Origin: Pichia kudriavzevii
Taxonomy: Eukaryota > Ascomycota > Pichiomycetes > Pichiales > Pichiaceae
NCBI RefSeq assembly: GCF_003054445.1
Contig: NC_042506.1
Location: 503,501-567,500, forward strand
Reading direction: 5' to 3'
Length of the DNA stretch: 64,000 bases
Shown here: piece by piece, positions 20,301 through 31,038 of the stretch
Position numbering within the stretch: position 1 is the first letter of the stretch
How the letters are laid out: each line of letters opens with the position of its first letter
Program-made: the position numbers and the translations under genes
Notes under the pieces: generated by a model
What the model saw: the letters and a program-made list of their open reading frames with translations, nothing else
Database searches by the model: none
What the model was told of the DNA's origin: nothing

Positions 20301-22358
20301 ACCTTAATATGGCAAAGGAAATAATTTTTAGTTATGTATAAGAAACAGATCTAACCTTATAAATAACACAATACTGCAAGAAAACATCAGTGACGGCACG
20401 AAAGTAACAAAACGCTTCATATCGATCCCAGCCCTTGGCTTAATCTAAATTCTATGGCTGATCTGCATATTGAACAATCACAAAATGCATTTTTTTTTTT
20501 CAAGAACAGCGAAAATCCCTTCATGCATTCTAGAATCTCAACAACTTCACCTATTGTTGCTAGCTCACAGTGTGCATCAATATATTCCAAACAACTTATT
20601 TAGTGTACCACCGTTTTTGCTTATCACTTTTATTGAATCATAAAGGAAAAATGCTTTTCATGAAACTTTTCAACCTCCCACTTACCAAAATGTTGAGAAT
20701 CTTTGTAGACTGCTAAAGTTAGTGAAGCCGTGTGTTCTTAGCGCATAAATTCTTATGCCTTAATTAATTAAGCTCCATGTACTTCAATTTCAGCTTCCGC
20801 TACTAAGCCAAATGTAAACCCCAAGAGCGCATATCCAGTGTACCCAGACACCTGTTTTAGAAGTACGTATAGCTATACCTACAGATACTAGTACTCCATC
20901 CTGGGAAAAATTGTTTCATCCATTAAAATCTTTGAAAGAAGCGTTGATTGTATAATTGTAGTCCGTGTTGATGGTTCCACAATGTCTTATGATTCGAAGC
21001 TTAGCAAAACAGACAGTGTAAATATTTTAAAAAGCACTTGCCCGAACACACGCATATCACAGTGAGATAAATATTCATGCTTGTTATTGAGAAAAACACT
21101 CAAGATAATACAGCTTTTATTTATATTTATTTTTTGAAGTTTCAACTGGTATCGCATAATATCAGTGAACAGAGTGGGTTTTTTGCTTAAATGTACTTTG
21201 GGGTGAGTTTTTAAAAAAAGTTTAAGTTTTGTGTTCTTATTATGTTTCAATGAATAGCAAAGAATAATAGAATTTTTTTTGTTAGAAAAAGTGTTGATTT
21301 TCATCAAAGTGATACTATTGTCTTCTCGACTTTAACAATATTTTATTTCGTGAGTACGACGCTCTAAAGCTTTTTTCCTTTGTTGTACGAAATCAAAAAT
21401 AAACTAACCGGCTGTTATTTACTCTGACATCATAACCTAAAAAATGTAGTATTTTTAATAATGCCTGTTCGAATCGGTAGCCACACACATTACCAAATTT
21501 AAGCCGTGGACTTTCTTTTGAGAGTGAATAAGAATAGCATTTTCAGTTACATGAACTGTCAAATTTCAGATGTTGTTGTTTCCTAAATTATTTAGTTTAA
21601 CTTTGCAGCTCTTGCCAATAAAAACTAACTTTATCCATGGGCATCTGCTTTATTACACATCTTAGATTTTTATGGCAATATGAGTGCCTCTTTTTAGTTT
21701 TTTATTTGAGATTTCTTAGAGGCTCTTTCAATATCAGTACAAGCGGTTACTTTCAGTATAAATACCCAACATTGAGTTGATAAAAAGCAAGGTCAAATTA
21801 AGATTAATTTGTAATTATCTTATTAATGGGTTATCTTTGGTGTTACTTAATTAGTATTTTAGTTGCTTATGGGTATTATAAATTCGAAATACCTTAGATA
21901 TTCAGATGAAAATTTGAAGAATAAACTGTTGTTAAAGGAACCGATATAAAACAGAATATAACAAAAAACGAAAGAAATGACAGTAAATTGTTAATTATAT
22001 AAATAACAAAAGTGTACCATTCTAGAAACACATAAATGGGTTCATTGGGACTGGATATTAGATATGAGCTTAACTAGGTTAGTTGGGAACAATTACTCCC
22101 TTATTCTGACTGTTTGCCCTTTTAGTTCTTTCGGTCTCATTAGGACTGGTAATCTTCTTTTAGTTTGAATGCTTAATGTTTTATTATTCTGTCTCAAAGC
22201 TAATTGCTTTAACAAACTTAGATAAACTCATATTTAATTTTACTGTAGTCAAAAAAATATAGTTTATTTGAAATATAGAATTCGAAATTAAAACATCAAG
22301 TATAGGTTTTAAGTCTAACTCTATCCACCATGATTAATACCTCTGCCTTTAAAGATTA
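20301..22358. other. Gene-poor AT-rich region upstream of CHK1
   Basis: About 2.1 kb with no convincing ORF. The longest frame (minus, 20987-21307) is low-complexity and Lys/Asn-rich, and has no recognisable domain. The first few hundred bases should hold the CHK1 promoter. The rest leads into the dispersed repeat and tRNA-Arg. It resembles the gene-poor DNA next to the second repeat copy at 52.9-54.8 kb, although I saw no direct sequence match between them outside the repeat. Confidence 0.45.
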
Positions 22359-23003
22359 TGAAAGGGATTGTTCAGGATGTGTTCCAAAAAAGGAAGTGCC
22401 AGTAGATAGACAATAACATACTGATGTTTAGGTTTCGAATTTAGAATAGTGATGTTAACAAGGGTCAAGTATCCGGAGTAGAAAGCAAAGAGAATTAGTC
22501 CCGTTGATCATGTAGAGCATAGGCATAGAGAAGCCGTCGGAGACACTGTCATTGGCATAAATTAACTATTATTTATCAATGGGCTATGACAGGGCTGGCA
22601 TATTAAAAAAATAAAGACCTAAAACGTGATAAGCTCGTACAGAAATCTGCTATACCAAAAAGAGTAGCAACTGAGGGTGATCCCAGGTTGCGGGCATGAA
22701 GTATATGAGACAGACAATATCCTGTTATATAGGATTGATATTGTTGATATAGCTCTTAATCGGGAGTGAAAGCAGCAGAAGGAGAAAGAGAGAAGATCTA
22801 TTACTACTTCTACTACGACTAACTTCCACCACGCCCATTGTCTACTCGTGCGATTACACACCTATTGCGTAATTACTAATACGTGTATCACAATTATCAT
22901 TCCTGCGTACAATACTATAGCTATTGATAAGATAAGTGATTATTCTTGAAAAAGATTCAGCTGTCGAAACATCTCAAATTATAATCAGGAAATAATTTTG
23001 AGT
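22359..23003 (-). mobile_element. tRNA-linked dispersed repeat, copy A, probable solo LTR
   Basis: This stretch of about 0.64 kb matches 52261-52896 in reverse complement over nearly its full length. A 60-base block compared by eye has 59 identities and another has 55. The edge nearest the tRNA lies about 33-35 bases upstream of tRNA-Arg. No coding capacity was seen. Position and orientation next to a Pol III gene, and the size, fit a solo LTR of a yeast retrotransposon; without internal sequence, Ty1/copia cannot be told from Ty3/gypsy. Ends are approximate. A weak 5-bp similarity of flanks (GATTA and GGTTA) could be an old target duplication. It looks moderately old. Confidence 0.6.
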
Positions 23004-23035
23004 GGTTACACCTAGTCCTTTACAAGTTAAGATTC

Positions 23036-23108
23036 GCCCGTGTAGCGTAATGGTTAACGCGTTTGACTTCTAATCAAAAGATTCTGGGTTCGACTCCCAG
23101 CATGGGTG
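23036..23108 (+). tRNA. tRNA-Arg(UCU)
   Basis: A 73-base cloverleaf. The acceptor stem pairs GCCCGTG with CATGGGT, with two G-U pairs. The D arm is GCGTAATGGTTAACGC. The anticodon stem TTTGA/TCAAA holds loop CTTCTAA, giving anticodon UCU. The T arm is CTGGGTTCGACTCCCAG, with a B box. There is no intron. A T-rich Pol III terminator follows at about 23123-23130. The sequence is close to S. cerevisiae tRNA-Arg(UCU). Confidence 0.96.
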
Positions 23109-23301
23109 CAGGCGATATCTAAATTTTTTTTCACTTTTTTGGATTTTAAAACTTAAATTCTCGAAATTTCTAGAGCAAAAAAAGGCAATGAGACATTTCA
23201 TCATGAATTTGAAATACCAATGATATTATCCAAACGTTTTCTTTTTTTCCAGTTTTTTTTTAAAGGTTATCTTTTTAAGATTGGCAACCAATACTAACTA
23301 T

Positions 23302-24741
23302 ATGAATAAGCTAATGTTAAATGCGTTAAAGGTTAGATCATTCAACCGGTTTAATGTCTCAAGTCTAAGGCTGATTAGACAATTTCATGCGACTTCAATT
23401 TCACGTCTCGATGATCCATATAAGACACTAGGAGTTGGTAAAGATTCAAGTGCTTCTGAAATTAAGAAGGCGTACTATAAATTAGCAAAAAAACTGCATC
23501 CTGATGTTAACCACGAAGAAGGAGCAGATGAAAAATTCCATAAAATCCAAGAAGCTTATGATATTTTATCTGATACCACAAAGAAACAGCAATATGACCA
23601 ATTTGGTGCCGCGGCATTCAACCAGGGCGGTGGAGGTGGACCTGGAGCTGGTCATCCATATGGAGGCGGAAATCCTTTTGCTGGGTTTGGAGGATTTGGA
23701 GGATTTGGACAAGGGGGTGGACAAGGTGGTTTTGATATCAATTTTGAAGACCTATTTGGCGGATTTACTGGACATCAAGGTGGTAGAAGGGGAGGTATGC
23801 AGCATTTTCAAGGTGAAGATATTGAGATACTGAAGACAATCCCCTTTAAGGATGCGGTTTTTGGTACGGAAGTTAAAGTCGGATATAGTGCGGTTGTTGA
23901 ATGTGATGCCTGTCATGGACTAGGCTTAAAGAAAAACAGAAAGAAATCTACATGTAGGGTTTGTAATGGTACGGGAACTCAGACTCATGTTTTACAAGGC
24001 GGATTCCATATGGCATCAACGTGTAAAGCATGTAATGGTACAGGTGTTCAAATAAATCCAGGTGATGAGTGTAGCTCCTGTCATGGGGAAGGTGTTAAAA
24101 CCCAAATCAAACAAACCGAGGTGAGGCTACCTGCAGGTATCAAAGACGGAGCTAGATTAAGGGTTGCCGGTGCTGGTGATGCTCCACATATGGCAAAGTC
24201 AAGCTCTTATAAATTGAGCAACGGTGATCTAATTATCCGTATCAGGGTTCAGCCAGATCCTGTTTTCAAGAGAGAAGGTAGAGACTTGATTTGCCATCTA
24301 GATATTCCAATGACGACAGCTGCATTAGGTGGTACTGTGGAGGTGCCAACAATTGACGGCCAGAAAATCAAACTGAGGGTTTCCGCAGGCAGTCAGCCTG
24401 GTAAAACCATTGAAATTCCAAATCAGGGTGTTCCGTTGAACGACAGACCCGGATCACCAAGGGGTTCAATGAAGGTTGTTCTTGGGGTGAAGACATTGAG
24501 ACCGCAGAATGCCACTCAAGTTGCTCTATTAGAGGCTGTTGCAGATGCGTTTGGTGATAATACAGCCAAACGGATGGATCCAGATTGGAAACCATTGGAG
24601 GGGCTATATAAGGAGGGCAAAGAAAGCGAAGGCCATGCCTGTGAAGAACCAAATAACTTGAAGAGAATCGAATCGTTTTTGAGTAAGACCTTCAGAAAGA
24701 TCCTTGGAGAGAAAGATAACGGGAATGAGAAGAAAGATTGA
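23302..24741 (+). CDS. MDJ1: Mitochondrial DnaJ-type chaperone Mdj1
   Basis: A 479-residue class A J-protein, partner of mitochondrial Hsp70 in matrix protein folding (family knowledge). The start is the ATG at 23302; the longer frame begins with TTG. Residues 1-45 are basic and hydroxylated, with LRLIRQFHATSISR, a typical matrix presequence and cleavage region. The J domain spans about 47-112 with HPD. A Gly/Phe-rich region at about 120-165 and four zinc repeats follow (CDACHGLG, CRVCNGTG, CKACNGTG, CSSCHGEG), then the DnaJ C-terminal domains. A short upstream ORF lies at 23188-23223 in the leader. CTG at 23494 encodes a conserved hydrophobic position before HPD, supporting standard decoding of CTG. 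Confidence 0.94.
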   Translation: MNKLMLNALKVRSFNRFNVSSLRLIRQFHATSISRLDDPYKTLGVGKDSSASEIKKAYYKLAKKLHPDVNHEEGADEKFHKIQEAYDILSDTTKKQQYDQFGAAAFNQGGGGGPGAGHPYGGGNPFAGFGGFGGFGQGGGQGGFDINFEDLFGGFTGHQGGRRGGMQHFQGEDIEILKTIPFKDAVFGTEVKVGYSAVVECDACHGLGLKKNRKKSTCRVCNGTGTQTHVLQGGFHMASTCKACNGTGVQINPGDECSSCHGEGVKTQIKQTEVRLPAGIKDGARLRVAGAGDAPHMAKSSSYKLSNGDLIIRIRVQPDPVFKREGRDLICHLDIPMTTAALGGTVEVPTIDGQKIKLRVSAGSQPGKTIEIPNQGVPLNDRPGSPRGSMKVVLGVKTLRPQNATQVALLEAVADAFGDNTAKRMDPDWKPLEGLYKEGKESEGHACEEPNNLKRIESFLSKTFRKILGEKDNGNEKKD

Positions 24742-25626
24742 TTTCCCAAGAAATGAAGATTTACCTAGTAACGAAAAACCCCATATAATTCAGCTATACC
24801 TGCACATACCGATTTACGTAAATTAGATAGCTATAAAGTATTTTTCCTGTTTATAGAACCTGATAGTTATATAGTTACATATGTTGAAGAGTGACATCGA
24901 ACAATGCGAACGCGCTTGGTCGTCTCCTTCCTTATTTGGAATTGAATTCCTTCTAGCGCATTGTTTATGTTTACAAATAATTAAGGGGGTTGGACGAAAG
25001 AGAATTGAGGGCACGCAAATAGGATTAGATTTCGCTCTGGGATTTCACACACAGATTATATGAATCTAGTTGCAAAGACCTAGCTTGCACTGCATCTACT
25101 TTGTAAAGGCAGGCATGAGGGTAGATATAATGTGTTCCACTCTACAATACATAAACCAGCCATGAAAACAAAGGAATCTATTTTTAGGAGGGAAATTAAT
25201 CCTGGTAATTTTGTTCAGATGTTTATACGGTCGAAAAAAAGAAAAATCGGTAAAAAAAAGGTTCTCGAATTTCGGTTCTGCTGCAATTTCCTGATGTGTT
25301 ACAGGTGACATTGTTTGAAAACTGGACATGTATTCCTTCGTGTTGCAAGTGTTGTAAAACTACGCATAGTCCCTGGATCTTCATCCAATATCTCAAATGT
25401 TCTTTTTAGCTGGTTAGCTTTGTATCTTTTGTCTTTTTGTGTTCATTCTGTAGTGAAAGGTGATATACATCTCCCTGTTTCACAATTGCATTCGTTCTCT
25501 TGTCTCCTTGTCTCTCTCTCTCACCTGTTGCTAAAAATATATATCAAACTTTCGTTAATATCGATCAATATTTCTACCTAACCATACCGCCAACATTTTA
25601 CATTTTCTTTAAGCTGAAGGTTAGCC
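24742..25626. other. Intergenic between MDJ1 and the TBC-domain gene
   Basis: 885 bases with no gene that can be supported. Several short frames (for example plus 25315-25581, 88 codons) show no domain and start within likely promoter sequence. A CT-rich tract at about 25500-25522 and TATA-like runs at about 25535-25545 lie near the downstream gene. Confidence 0.4.
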
Positions 25627-27615
25627 ATGTTTCCATCTCTTGATGTCATCCAAGAAAATTTCGAAGATGTCCCCTTAGACTTTAATACCCAAGCACAACA
25701 GACTTTTTACAATGTAAATAGGCCAAACTCATCACGCTCTTTGAATAATATATCAAAATCTAAGTTGTCAAGATTTAATTACTCTAATAGCTCTTTCTCT
25801 AATTCTTCCAAGGAGTTGTTATTGACTCCATCTCAAAGATTAAAAATAATTAAGCATCAACGACTAGAAAAGTCCCAAGATAAGCTATCAACCAATTACC
25901 CTGAAAACTTCAATACATCAGATTTCTTATCTGACGATGTTATTCCTGATGATATGATTGTTTTTGATGTTCCTTCCCTTTACTCTCTGCAAACATTGTC
26001 AACAAACAAACTAAAGGCTCGGAAACCCTCTCTTAGACGCAGAAACAGTGTATCTTCATCCACCGCATCGACTACTGAAACAATTATTACAAATACCCAC
26101 AATATTAATCAACGAATAGAGGAATCTACAGGTGTAGTTAACGCCAACAGTTCAATGCAAGTAGTACAGAACCGCACTTCGCTTCTGTCTAATTCGACTC
26201 ACTCTTCGGTCGTTTCGTCTCCGGCTACAAGAACCTCATCTATTTTCTCTCACACCTCTGACGTCTCAGATTTCAGAAGTTCCATAGAAGAAGCATCAAG
26301 TCCTCTATCGAAAGAAGTCAAACTTTTGTCTTTAAATAAAGACATAAAACTAGAAGAATCGTTGCAAAGAATGACCATGTTAAAGAATATGTCAAAGTTA
26401 TCTCAAATTGATTCCCCGACCCCTGATACAGAAAAAATTCATTATTTAACTACCACAAGGCAACAAAATCTACCACCTAAAACTAAATATGAAATACTGA
26501 AACATGAAAAAGATTACCATGATTTACTCGAGGCAGAGCTTTACCATGAGCAAGAAAACTTGAGAAAGCATCAATTGTTGCAGGAGAAATTGAAATCACA
26601 ACGTGAAAGGGATGAGAAATCATGGAAGAAGGTCATCGACAATTATGATAAACTGGTCAAACTTCCACAGACGAGAGAACTTTGGTGGAGATACGTACCT
26701 AGTAAATATAGATATAAGATCTGGGAGAGACAAATTATCAGCGTCAAGAAAACAACAATTGAAGCAGAACTCATTATTGAAAGTTTGGAGAAGGCTTCAG
26801 AAATAATCAATGATGCTTGTGACTTCAAAATAATCAAGGATGAACTAAGGAAGAAACAAAAGGAAAAGGAATATCAAAATATAAGAGAAAACATATCTTT
26901 TATTGAAAAAGTTTCCTACAGGTTACAATTTGCATTTCCTGAACTTCATATTTTCCAGTTTGGTGAACATTTTGATAATGTCCTGCATATAGCTGTTGCG
27001 TTTGAGCGTTTAAAAACTAAGAACCGCAAGCTTGAGCCAATTATGATCGAGAGCCTAATCAATTTGATTTGTGTTTTTTATTATGTTTTCCAAGATTTAT
27101 TTACATCACTTAATTGTTTTGTCTCCCTAATCCTAAGAAAATTACCATTTGCTATGCTCACGGCCTCAGACGCTGATATACCGTCTACCTTAGCTGAGGA
27201 TTTACAAATGGAGAATACCCAACCACCTTATTTGAAAGATATCAAGGATCAATGTGATAAATATCTACTTCAGTTGATACCCCCATTATTTAACCATTTT
27301 GTGCAGGCTGATATAAATCCGCTCAAAGTGATACAAGGTTTAACGTGTTGTTTTTTCACAAATCAACTGGAATTTGATATAGTATTGCGGGTTATTGATA
27401 TATACCTATTCGAAGGAGACATAATGTTGTTAAGAACTTCACTTGCATTGTTGAAAAGGATATCGTATAAACTGTATGGGAGTAATGAGGAAGTTTACTC
27501 TTTACTGAATTCAAATAAGCTGTTTAAGATAACTCCAACACTAAATGTCGGAGAAACGACTGATTTTATCAACGAGATTAGAAACGTTTTAAAGAAAGAA
27601 AAAACACAGAATTAA
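25627..27615 (+). CDS. TBC-domain protein with altered GAP motif
   Basis: A 662-residue protein. Residues 1-230 are Ser-, Asn- and Thr-rich and probably disordered. A coiled-coil stretch at about 280-345 leads into a TBC-like domain at about 345-620, beginning with the LPQTRELWWRYVPSKYRYKIWE segment that resembles TBC box A. TBC domains normally act as GAPs for Rab GTPases through an IxxDxxR arginine finger and a YxQ glutamine finger. Here the first reads IEKVSYR at 426-432, so the Asp is Val but the Arg stays. The second has no clear YxQ. It may therefore be a weak or non-catalytic GAP. I cannot assign it to a particular Gyp protein. Confidence 0.7.
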   Translation: MFPSLDVIQENFEDVPLDFNTQAQQTFYNVNRPNSSRSLNNISKSKLSRFNYSNSSFSNSSKELLLTPSQRLKIIKHQRLEKSQDKLSTNYPENFNTSDFLSDDVIPDDMIVFDVPSLYSLQTLSTNKLKARKPSLRRRNSVSSSTASTTETIITNTHNINQRIEESTGVVNANSSMQVVQNRTSLLSNSTHSSVVSSPATRTSSIFSHTSDVSDFRSSIEEASSPLSKEVKLLSLNKDIKLEESLQRMTMLKNMSKLSQIDSPTPDTEKIHYLTTTRQQNLPPKTKYEILKHEKDYHDLLEAELYHEQENLRKHQLLQEKLKSQRERDEKSWKKVIDNYDKLVKLPQTRELWWRYVPSKYRYKIWERQIISVKKTTIEAELIIESLEKASEIINDACDFKIIKDELRKKQKEKEYQNIRENISFIEKVSYRLQFAFPELHIFQFGEHFDNVLHIAVAFERLKTKNRKLEPIMIESLINLICVFYYVFQDLFTSLNCFVSLILRKLPFAMLTASDADIPSTLAEDLQMENTQPPYLKDIKDQCDKYLLQLIPPLFNHFVQADINPLKVIQGLTCCFFTNQLEFDIVLRVIDIYLFEGDIMLLRTSLALLKRISYKLYGSNEEVYSLLNSNKLFKITPTLNVGETTDFINEIRNVLKKEKTQN

Positions 27616-27764
27616 TTGGATTCTATGTTTATTCAATTTTTGGAACTTCTTTTTGTTGGAAATTTGTGCACTTTTGTTTTATAAGGGTGTTTGTATTATT
27701 TTTGATTTTAAAGATTGAAACATTAATTTATATATTATACATTATAGTAGTGTCATAGTAGCTT

Positions 27765-29903
27765 CTATTGGCAACTCTGAATAGTTTTCAATAACTCTTC
27801 ACCATCCGCGGATGTTTTAACTCTAGCTATGTAGGTTTCTAGGTTCCCATCAGAGGTCACAGATGGAATTCTGAGCATATTCTTTTTCTCGCCCATTAAC
27901 TCATACTTCATTTGAGGAAGAACACGTACATTTAGCAAAACATTTCCTGAACCATCAGATCTGACAAGAATTCTTGATTTTGAGTTTGAAACGTTTTTCA
28001 AAATTTTGAATTCACCAACACCCACATTGTCATAAGCTTTTGTCTCGGTATTAAACTTCGTAATTTTCGAACGCTTTAATATTAGCACATCTTCATTTTC
28101 TTCACCGTTTTGGACATCAACTTTTTTCGTCAGATTCACAACGGCAAAACTACCTTGAACGGTATCCTTTTCTGCCTCGTTCGCATCTGGATCAACGTCA
28201 GCCTTGGAACTTTCCCTATCTTCTCCATTGGCAGACTGTGTTTGTTTAGCTGATGGTGCTGTGAAATTAAAAACAGAGGACGAAGTGTTGTTAAAGGTAG
28301 CGTTTGAGCCAAAATTGAAAGGGTTAGAAGTGTCGGATTTAGAGCCTTCTTTTTTACCAAAAGAAAACGCATAAGAAGGAGCGGATGTCCCTGAACTTGA
28401 ATTACTCGACCCAAATTGAAATGCACTTGTTGTGTTTGAAGGTTGTGTAGCAGTATTGCTGCCAAATGTAAATGCAGGTTTAGTCTCTTCCTTCTTGTCT
28501 TCTGGCTTTCCAAAGGAGAATGCAGGTTTAGTCTCCTCCTTCTTGTCTTCTGGCTTTCCAAAGGAGAATGCAGGTTTAGTCTCTTCCTTCTTATCTTCTG
28601 GCTTTCCAAAGGAGAATGCAGGTTTAGTCTCCTCCTTCTTGTCTTCTGGCTTTCCAAAGGAGAATGCAGGTTTAGTCTCCTCCTTCTTGTCTTCTGGCTT
28701 TCCAAAGGAGAATGCAGGTTTAGTCTCCTCCTTCTTGTCTTCTGGCTTTCCAAAGGAGAATGCAGGTTTAGTCTCCTCCTTCTTGTCTTCTGGCTTTCCA
28801 AAGGAGAATGCAGGTTTAGTCTCCTCCTTCTTGTCTTCTGGCTTTCCAAAGGAGAATGCAGGTTTAGTCTCCTCCTTCTTGTCTTCTGGCTTTCCAAAGG
28901 AGAATGCAGGTTTAGTCTCCTCCTTCTTGTCTTCTGGCTTTCCAAAGGAGAATGCAGGTTTAGTCTCCTCCTTCTTGTCTTCTGGCTTTCCAAAGGAGAA
29001 TGCAGGTTTAGTCTCTTCATTCTTATCTTCTGGCTTTCCAAAAGAGAATGCAGGCTTCACCTCTTCTTTTTTTACATTTGTCTCAGTAGGAAACTTGAAT
29101 ACAGCATCTGAAATCTTCACATTAGTTGAAAATGTTGGACCTTTAATCTCAATATCCTCAGAATCAGAATCATCTTTTGGAGGGACATAACCAAATTTAA
29201 ATCCGCCTTTAGCTTTGGGTAATTCCCCAATCTTGAACTCAGGTCCTTTTATTTCAACTTGTTTCTTCTCACTATCATCACTGTTATCTGAATCTGGATC
29301 GGCCTCGACCTTAATTGGTTGTGAAGATTGGTGGGAAATTTCTGCCTTCGACACTGTAACTTGGTTGGACTCGGGCTCAGTTGATTTATTAAGTGAGGCG
29401 AACATTGCAAATGGATTTGGCTTTGTTTTGTCATCGGCAGACTTGATAACATCAGCCTTGATTTCTACCTTTGGAACATCAAGTCTCTTAACGTCAATTT
29501 TCTTTTCTTGTACCTTCTTCACATAATCTAAATATTTAGAACAAATCTCAGAAAAGTCAGCAATCGGATTTTTGTTGATGCCATCATTAACAGATTTCAG
29601 GAAATTTGCATTCAATGACTTCATTTGCGAGATAGTCAAAGAATCGTAAGTAACATCCCCGTTAAAAATGGCACTAGTTTTATTCTGCTTAATAGAAAGT
29701 GCGGCATTTGCATCAGCAGACGGACGAGTGGCTCTCTTCATGAATCTCCTATTGGCTCCAGCAATTTTACGAGTAGCCATAACTTCAGCAGATGCTACTT
29801 GTGGAGTATCCATTTGTGATTCACCATCAGAAGAGTCAACGTCAGCCCCACGTGCCAGGACCTGATCTTTCGTTAACTGTTGTTTGGTTCTCTTACCGGA
29901 CAT
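27765..29903 (-). CDS. NUP2: Nucleoporin Nup2 with FG repeats and Ran-binding domain
   Basis: A 712-residue mobile nucleoporin of the nuclear basket that helps recycle importin alpha and handles Ran-dependent cargo release (family knowledge). The N-terminus, with KRTK and then [12 protein letters not shown], resembles the importin-alpha-binding region of yeast Nup2. The middle, residues about 285-476, is a 16-residue unit ([13 protein letters not shown]) in 12 tandem copies, followed by more FG motifs. The C-terminal 130 residues form a RanBP1-type domain. Length is close to S. cerevisiae Nup2 (720 residues). The gene is convergent with the TBC gene and divergent from RPS25. Confidence 0.93.
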   Translation of the reverse strand: MSGKRTKQQLTKDQVLARGADVDSSDGESQMDTPQVASAEVMATRKIAGANRRFMKRATRPSADANAALSIKQNKTSAIFNGDVTYDSLTISQMKSLNANFLKSVNDGINKNPIADFSEICSKYLDYVKKVQEKKIDVKRLDVPKVEIKADVIKSADDKTKPNPFAMFASLNKSTEPESNQVTVSKAEISHQSSQPIKVEADPDSDNSDDSEKKQVEIKGPEFKIGELPKAKGGFKFGYVPPKDDSDSEDIEIKGPTFSTNVKISDAVFKFPTETNVKKEEVKPAFSFGKPEDKNEETKPAFSFGKPEDKKEETKPAFSFGKPEDKKEETKPAFSFGKPEDKKEETKPAFSFGKPEDKKEETKPAFSFGKPEDKKEETKPAFSFGKPEDKKEETKPAFSFGKPEDKKEETKPAFSFGKPEDKKEETKPAFSFGKPEDKKEETKPAFSFGKPEDKKEETKPAFSFGKPEDKKEETKPAFTFGSNTATQPSNTTSAFQFGSSNSSSGTSAPSYAFSFGKKEGSKSDTSNPFNFGSNATFNNTSSSVFNFTAPSAKQTQSANGEDRESSKADVDPDANEAEKDTVQGSFAVVNLTKKVDVQNGEENEDVLILKRSKITKFNTETKAYDNVGVGEFKILKNVSNSKSRILVRSDGSGNVLLNVRVLPQMKYELMGEKKNMLRIPSVTSDGNLETYIARVKTSADGEELLKTIQSCQ
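28477..29052 (-). repeat. 48-bp coding minisatellite, 12 copies, in NUP2
   Basis: Twelve head-to-tail 48-bp units with no phase change. Most inner units are identical or differ by one or two silent changes; the end units are more divergent. Each encodes 16 residues with one FSFG core. Because 48 is a multiple of three and the unit lacks stops in other frames, long spurious frames run on both strands through the array. The near-identity suggests recent expansion or gene conversion. Confidence 0.95.
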
Positions 29904-30307
29904 CTTTTCCTATGACTTCTATGAAACTTCTGCAAACTCCTGTAGCATCTTTCAACGGATCCTATGCATATGTGAGTGTAAAGTTGTATCACCATTAAAA
30001 CAAAACACTAGGTTCACACAAGGGGTTGCCATGCAAATCACGTGCTGAAGATAAGGTTTCTTTAAAAATTGTAATATTTTTTTTATGTGTGGTGTGCGGG
30101 TGCTTTTTGCTGAGAAGTTTGCGTCTTTTTACCTTTCCAGAAAGAGAAAACAGCAGTCCCTCAGAGGGAATTGGGGGAGCGAGTCACCGGGAGCGAGAGA
30201 TTCTGGAGAGTTGGGAGAGTGTATACTTGAATTTGTTAAGAACTTGAAAATCTGTTTTCTGATTGTATTCTTTGATACTTCTCTTTTAGCACGAACACAG
30301 CTTAAAC
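29904..30307. promoter_or_regulatory. Divergent promoter of NUP2 and RPS25
   Basis: About 400 bases between the NUP2 ATG and the predicted RPS25 first exon and intron. It holds T-rich tracts at 30078-30083 and 30123-30138 and a purine-rich GAGAG/GGGAG stretch at about 30170-30220. No ribosomal-protein promoter element such as a Rap1 or Tbf1 site was recognised with confidence. Confidence 0.35.
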
Positions 30308-30717
30308 GTATGTACACCATAACCTGAAACCAGTTGAGAGTTGATTTTGATCTAATGGGATGGAGGAGCAAGTTTAACAAGAATTGGTCAAGAGTATTTG
30401 CATGAAATATATACAAATAGGAAAGATTGAGATAAAAAGTCAATAAGATGTCCTCATTTGACGAATAAATACTGAGAAACCATTTTGTTATGTGCTAGTA
30501 AGCTCTTTTTACAGATGTATGTTTGCTAAGCTTAGTTTCCATTTGTTTTGTACTTTATTCAAATTTGCATATGCTTTAAAACTAATTAAATCTGGTGAAA
30601 GCAGTTTAGTTTAACGTTAATAGAACTGTCCATTTGAAAATTCAACTTTCTCCTTTACAATATCGACCAAATAATGAAGAGGAATACTAACAATCTGATT
30701 ATTTATGAGTGATACAG
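30308..30717 (+). other. Predicted 5' UTR intron of RPS25
   Basis: GTATGT at 30308-30313 is a perfect yeast 5' splice site. TACTAAC at 30685-30691 is a perfect branch site. CAG at 30715-30717 is the 3' splice site and abuts the ATG directly. The exon before 30308 has no ATG close by, whereas the retained intron would add several. A second GTATGT at 30517 would give a shorter intron but leaves upstream ATGs in the leader, so it is less likely. Confidence 0.75.
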
Positions 30718-31038
30718 ATGCCTCCAAAAGCACAACAATCCAAGGCAGCAAAGGCTGCAGCAGCAATGGCTGGTGGTAAGAAGTCCAAGAAGAAGTGGTC
30801 CAAGGGTAAGGTTAAGGATAAGGCACAACACTTAGTCATCCTTGACCAAGAAAAATACGACAGAATCTTAAAGGACGTTCCAACCTACAGATTTGTTTCT
30901 GTTTCCGTCTTAGTCGACAGATTAAAGATTGGAGGTTCTCTTGCTAGAGTTGCATTAAGACAATTAGAAGAAGATGGTGTTATCAAGGCTGTTTCTAAGC
31001 ACTCCAAGCAAATGATCTACACCAGAGCTACTAACTAA
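30718..31038 (+). CDS. RPS25: 40S ribosomal protein eS25
   Basis: A 106-residue small-subunit ribosomal protein, nearly identical to yeast Rps25. It starts [20 protein letters not shown], with a lysine-rich N-terminal tail that reaches into the head of the 40S subunit. A winged-helix domain follows with [20 protein letters not shown] and LKIGGSLAR. eS25 is needed for some IRES-driven initiation (family knowledge). The true start is the ATG at 30718, directly after a 3' splice site. Codon use is strongly biased (TTG/TTA, AGA, GGT), as for a highly expressed gene. Confidence 0.97.
   Translation: MPPKAQQSKAAKAAAAMAGGKKSKKKWSKGKVKDKAQHLVILDQEKYDRILKDVPTYRFVSVSVLVDRLKIGGSLARVALRQLEEDGVIKAVSKHSKQMIYTRATN

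Noticed and set aside
20987-21307. 106-codon minus-strand frame in the gene-poor region
   Set aside because: AT-driven Lys/Asn/Leu composition, no domain and no supporting context.
20301-22358. Gene-poor region as a possible centromere
   Set aside because: No large inverted repeat or tandem array was seen within it; the gene-poor state alone is not evidence.
22619-22861. 80-codon minus-strand frame inside repeat copy A
   Set aside because: It lies in the dispersed repeat, is short, and has no recognisable protein similarity.
23292-23298. TACTAAC just before the MDJ1 ATG as a sign of an intron
   Set aside because: No GTATGT-type 5' splice site between the tRNA and this point, and the AG that follows lies inside the coding sequence. 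Probably chance.
25315-25581. 88-codon hydrophobic frame upstream of the TBC gene
   Set aside because: It lies in the likely promoter, ends just before the gene and lacks any known domain.
28136-29190. Long open frames on both strands across the NUP2 repeat (minus 28136-29041, plus 28432-29190, plus 28443-29111)
   Set aside because: They exist only because a 48-bp unit without stops is repeated in phase. The NUP2 frame continues into conserved N-terminal and Ran-binding regions; the others do not.
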